The notes under the pieces: model-generated
What the model saw: the letters and a program-made list of their open reading frames with translations, nothing else
The model's database searches: none
Told to the model about the DNA's origin: nothing
DNA from: Saprospiraceae bacterium
GTDB taxonomy: Bacteria; Bacteroidota; Bacteroidia; Chitinophagales; Saprospiraceae
Assembly: GCA_025455635.1 (NCBI GenBank)
Contig: JALOMF010000229.1
Location: 1-6,792, forward strand
Reading direction: 5' to 3'
Length of the DNA: 6,792 nt
Made by a program: the position numbers and the translations under genes
In this document: positions 5,422 to 6,792 of the stretch, one piece after another
Numbering within the stretch: position 1 is the first letter of the stretch
Layout of the letters: every line of letters starts with the position of its first letter

Positions 5422-6792
5422 TCACCCCACCACAAACCTCCGCACGGCCAGCACTTTCCCATGGTGTTTTACTTGGTAAAAATAAACGCCGGGCACCCAG
5501 TCGGCCACGTCGAGTTGGGCGGTTTGGCTGCTGCGCCGCAACTGGTGCACGGGCTGGCCCAGCGCATTGAACACCTCGATGTCGAAGCTGGTGAAGGCTG
5601 GGAAGCCCCCTTTCAGGTCGAACACGACAAGGTCGCTGGCGGGGTTCGGCCTCGTGCCCACGCTGAAAATGGACGCGTCGAAGTCCGTGGTGCTCACTTC
5701 CCCACCCTGCCCGGCCACCAGCTTTAGGTCGTCGAAGTAGAAGCCGTCTTTGGTCAAGAAACCGCCCCCCGCCCCCAAGGTAAAGGCAAAGGTCATTTCC
5801 ACGGGCGTGGAGCCTTGCAGGTATGGCGTGAGGTCCATTTCTTCCCGCACCCATCCGTCTTGGATGCCCGTGAAGATGGGCTGGCCCGTCACAAGGCCAT
5901 TCGTGCCGAGCTTGGTGTAATTGCCGCAAAGCGGGATGAAGTCGCCCCCGTTCACCGAAACGGCGACCTGCGTGTAAGCGCTCTCTTCCGCCAGCTCCCA
6001 TTTTGCCCAAAAACTGAGGTAGGCCGACGAGGCATCGGCCACGGTGACAGGCGTTTTCAGCAGCAGCAGGTTGGTTTCGTTGGCGGTATAATTGCCGTCC
6101 TTCGAGTCGGTGATGCAGGTGGGGGCGGAGTAGTAGGTCGCATCGGTGACGTCCCATTCGGTGGCATCTTCCCAAAAGGAAATATCGTTACCGGGGTCGA
6201 ACAGCGCCACATTGGCGGAGCCGAAAACGCTCTTGACGGGCTGCACGATGGCATAGCTCCCGTTGTCCACTTTTATTTCAAACTCGATTTCCTCACCTAC
6301 CTCTATCTGCGGGTCGAGCGTGTAGTCAAAGCCGTCAACCACCGACTCCAACAAGCCGAGGCTAAAGGTTTTTGGAGGTGAAACGGTCAGGATATTGTCG
6401 CTCACAGGCGTGAGCGTGACCGTGAGCGGGCTGGTGCTGGTGCCGAATTTCACCATGCTGAAAGGTACTTCGGCTTGTAGTTCATGCACGATTGCATCCT
6501 GAAAACTGGTCAGCTTGCCGTAGTTGTGCAGCAGCCGCAGCGCTTTTATGTTGATGTAAAAAGCGTCCTTGTTCAGCGGGTCAATGTCGGCCTGCATGGG
6601 CCAAAACGAGTAGCCGACCTCCGGCAAAAATGAGAGGCTTTTGCCCTTTTCGGCCTGCTCGCCATATTGCCAGTCGTTGGCGCCACCGTTTATGGGGTAG
6701 AGCACTTGGCTTGAGATGCCGTTGGTGTACTGGTTCTCCAGCGTCATAGAGTCACCGTACTGCTCGAAAAGGCCGTGGTCAGGCGTGAAAAT
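5422..6792 (-). CDS. T9SS-secreted M14 zinc carboxypeptidase, C-terminal part (5' end outside window)
   Basis: The frame is open from the right edge to TGA at 5424-5422, giving 456 visible residues; an ATG at 6747 is internal, because 15 further in-frame codons precede it without a stop. The first part is the end of an M14 metallocarboxypeptidase catalytic domain: YTNGISSQVLYPINGGANDW, then YGEQ, then LSFLPEVGYSFWP, where the Glu at 6621-6619 fits the catalytic general base. The zinc ligands would lie upstream, outside the window. A beta region of about 130 residues follows, then a jelly-roll domain (about 6190-5716, from SFWEDATEWDV to DGFYFDDLKLV) like that of immune-inhibitor-A and MAM-type proteins. 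The last 80 or so residues, including RPNPASDLVVFDL, VFNALGQPV and WVPGVYFYQV, form a type A T9SS sorting domain. The enzyme is expected outside the cell, trimming C-terminal residues from peptides for nutrition. Family and export are firm; the peptidase's substrate preference cannot be judged. Confidence 0.88.
   Translation of the reverse strand: MFTPDHGLFEQYGDSMTLENQYTNGISSQVLYPINGGANDWQYGEQAEKGKSLSFLPEVGYSFWPMQADIDPLNKDAFYINIKALRLLHNYGKLTSFQDAIVHELQAEVPFSMVKFGTSTSPLTVTLTPVSDNILTVSPPKTFSLGLLESVVDGFDYTLDPQIEVGEEIEFEIKVDNGSYAIVQPVKSVFGSANVALFDPGNDISFWEDATEWDVTDATYYSAPTCITDSKDGNYTANETNLLLLKTPVTVADASSAYLSFWAKWELAEESAYTQVAVSVNGGDFIPLCGNYTKLGTNGLVTGQPIFTGIQDGWVREEMDLTPYLQGSTPVEMTFAFTLGAGGGFLTKDGFYFDDLKLVAGQGGEVSTTDFDASIFSVGTRPNPASDLVVFDLKGGFPAFTSFDIEVFNALGQPVHQLRRSSQTAQLDVADWVPGVYFYQVKHHGKVLAVRRFVVG

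Noticed and set aside
5815..6381. 188-codon plus-strand open frame opposite the carboxypeptidase
   Set aside because: No domain, no plausible start context, and fully contained in a recognised gene on the other strand.

Overview
The window looks like a chromosomal segment from a member of the Bacteroidota, most plausibly a gliding or polymer-degrading lineage near the Saprospiria; that narrower placement is inference. The reasons: two proteins end in recognisable type IX secretion (T9SS) C-terminal sorting domains, a third has the usual architecture of a large T9SS cargo, Shine-Dalgarno sequences are absent before the starts, and one upstream region carries a Bacteroidota-like -7 box (TAnnTTTG type).

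Layout, left to right. (1) Positions 1-1100, minus strand: the N-terminal 366 residues of a large exported adhesin-like or carbohydrate-binding protein (signal peptide, CBM-like jelly roll, CARDB-type domain, start of a further beta module), cut by the left edge. (2) A 319-base divergent spacer with candidate promoters. (3) 1420-2169, plus strand: a NagB/AgaI-type hexosamine-6-phosphate deaminase/isomerase, the only plus-strand gene. (4) A 191-base AT-rich convergent spacer. (5) 2361-3243, minus strand: a two-gene unit, transcribed YHS-domain exported protein then DoxX-like membrane protein. (6) 3327-4352, minus: a secreted thioredoxin-fold (Omp28-like) protein with a CxxC motif and a T9SS domain. 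(7) 4474-5311, minus: an ECF sigma factor followed four bases later by a small zinc-finger (HxxxCxxC) anti-sigma-like protein. (8) 5422-6792, minus: the C-terminal 456 residues of a T9SS-secreted M14 zinc carboxypeptidase with an immune-inhibitor-A-like beta domain, cut by the right edge.

The minus-strand genes from 6792 down to 2361 all read the same way with gaps of about 4 to 121 bases, but they look like several transcription units rather than one operon. The functional themes are extracellular proteolysis and surface binding, aminosugar-phosphate catabolism, and a cluster with possible redox or metal links (zinc-thiol anti-sigma, secreted CxxC thioredoxin fold, YHS domain, DoxX). No tRNA, rRNA, CRISPR array, insertion sequence or phage gene is visible. 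Nothing here is plainly a new system; the sigma/anti-sigma pair with its neighbours and the compositionally odd YHS gene are the most worthwhile leads.
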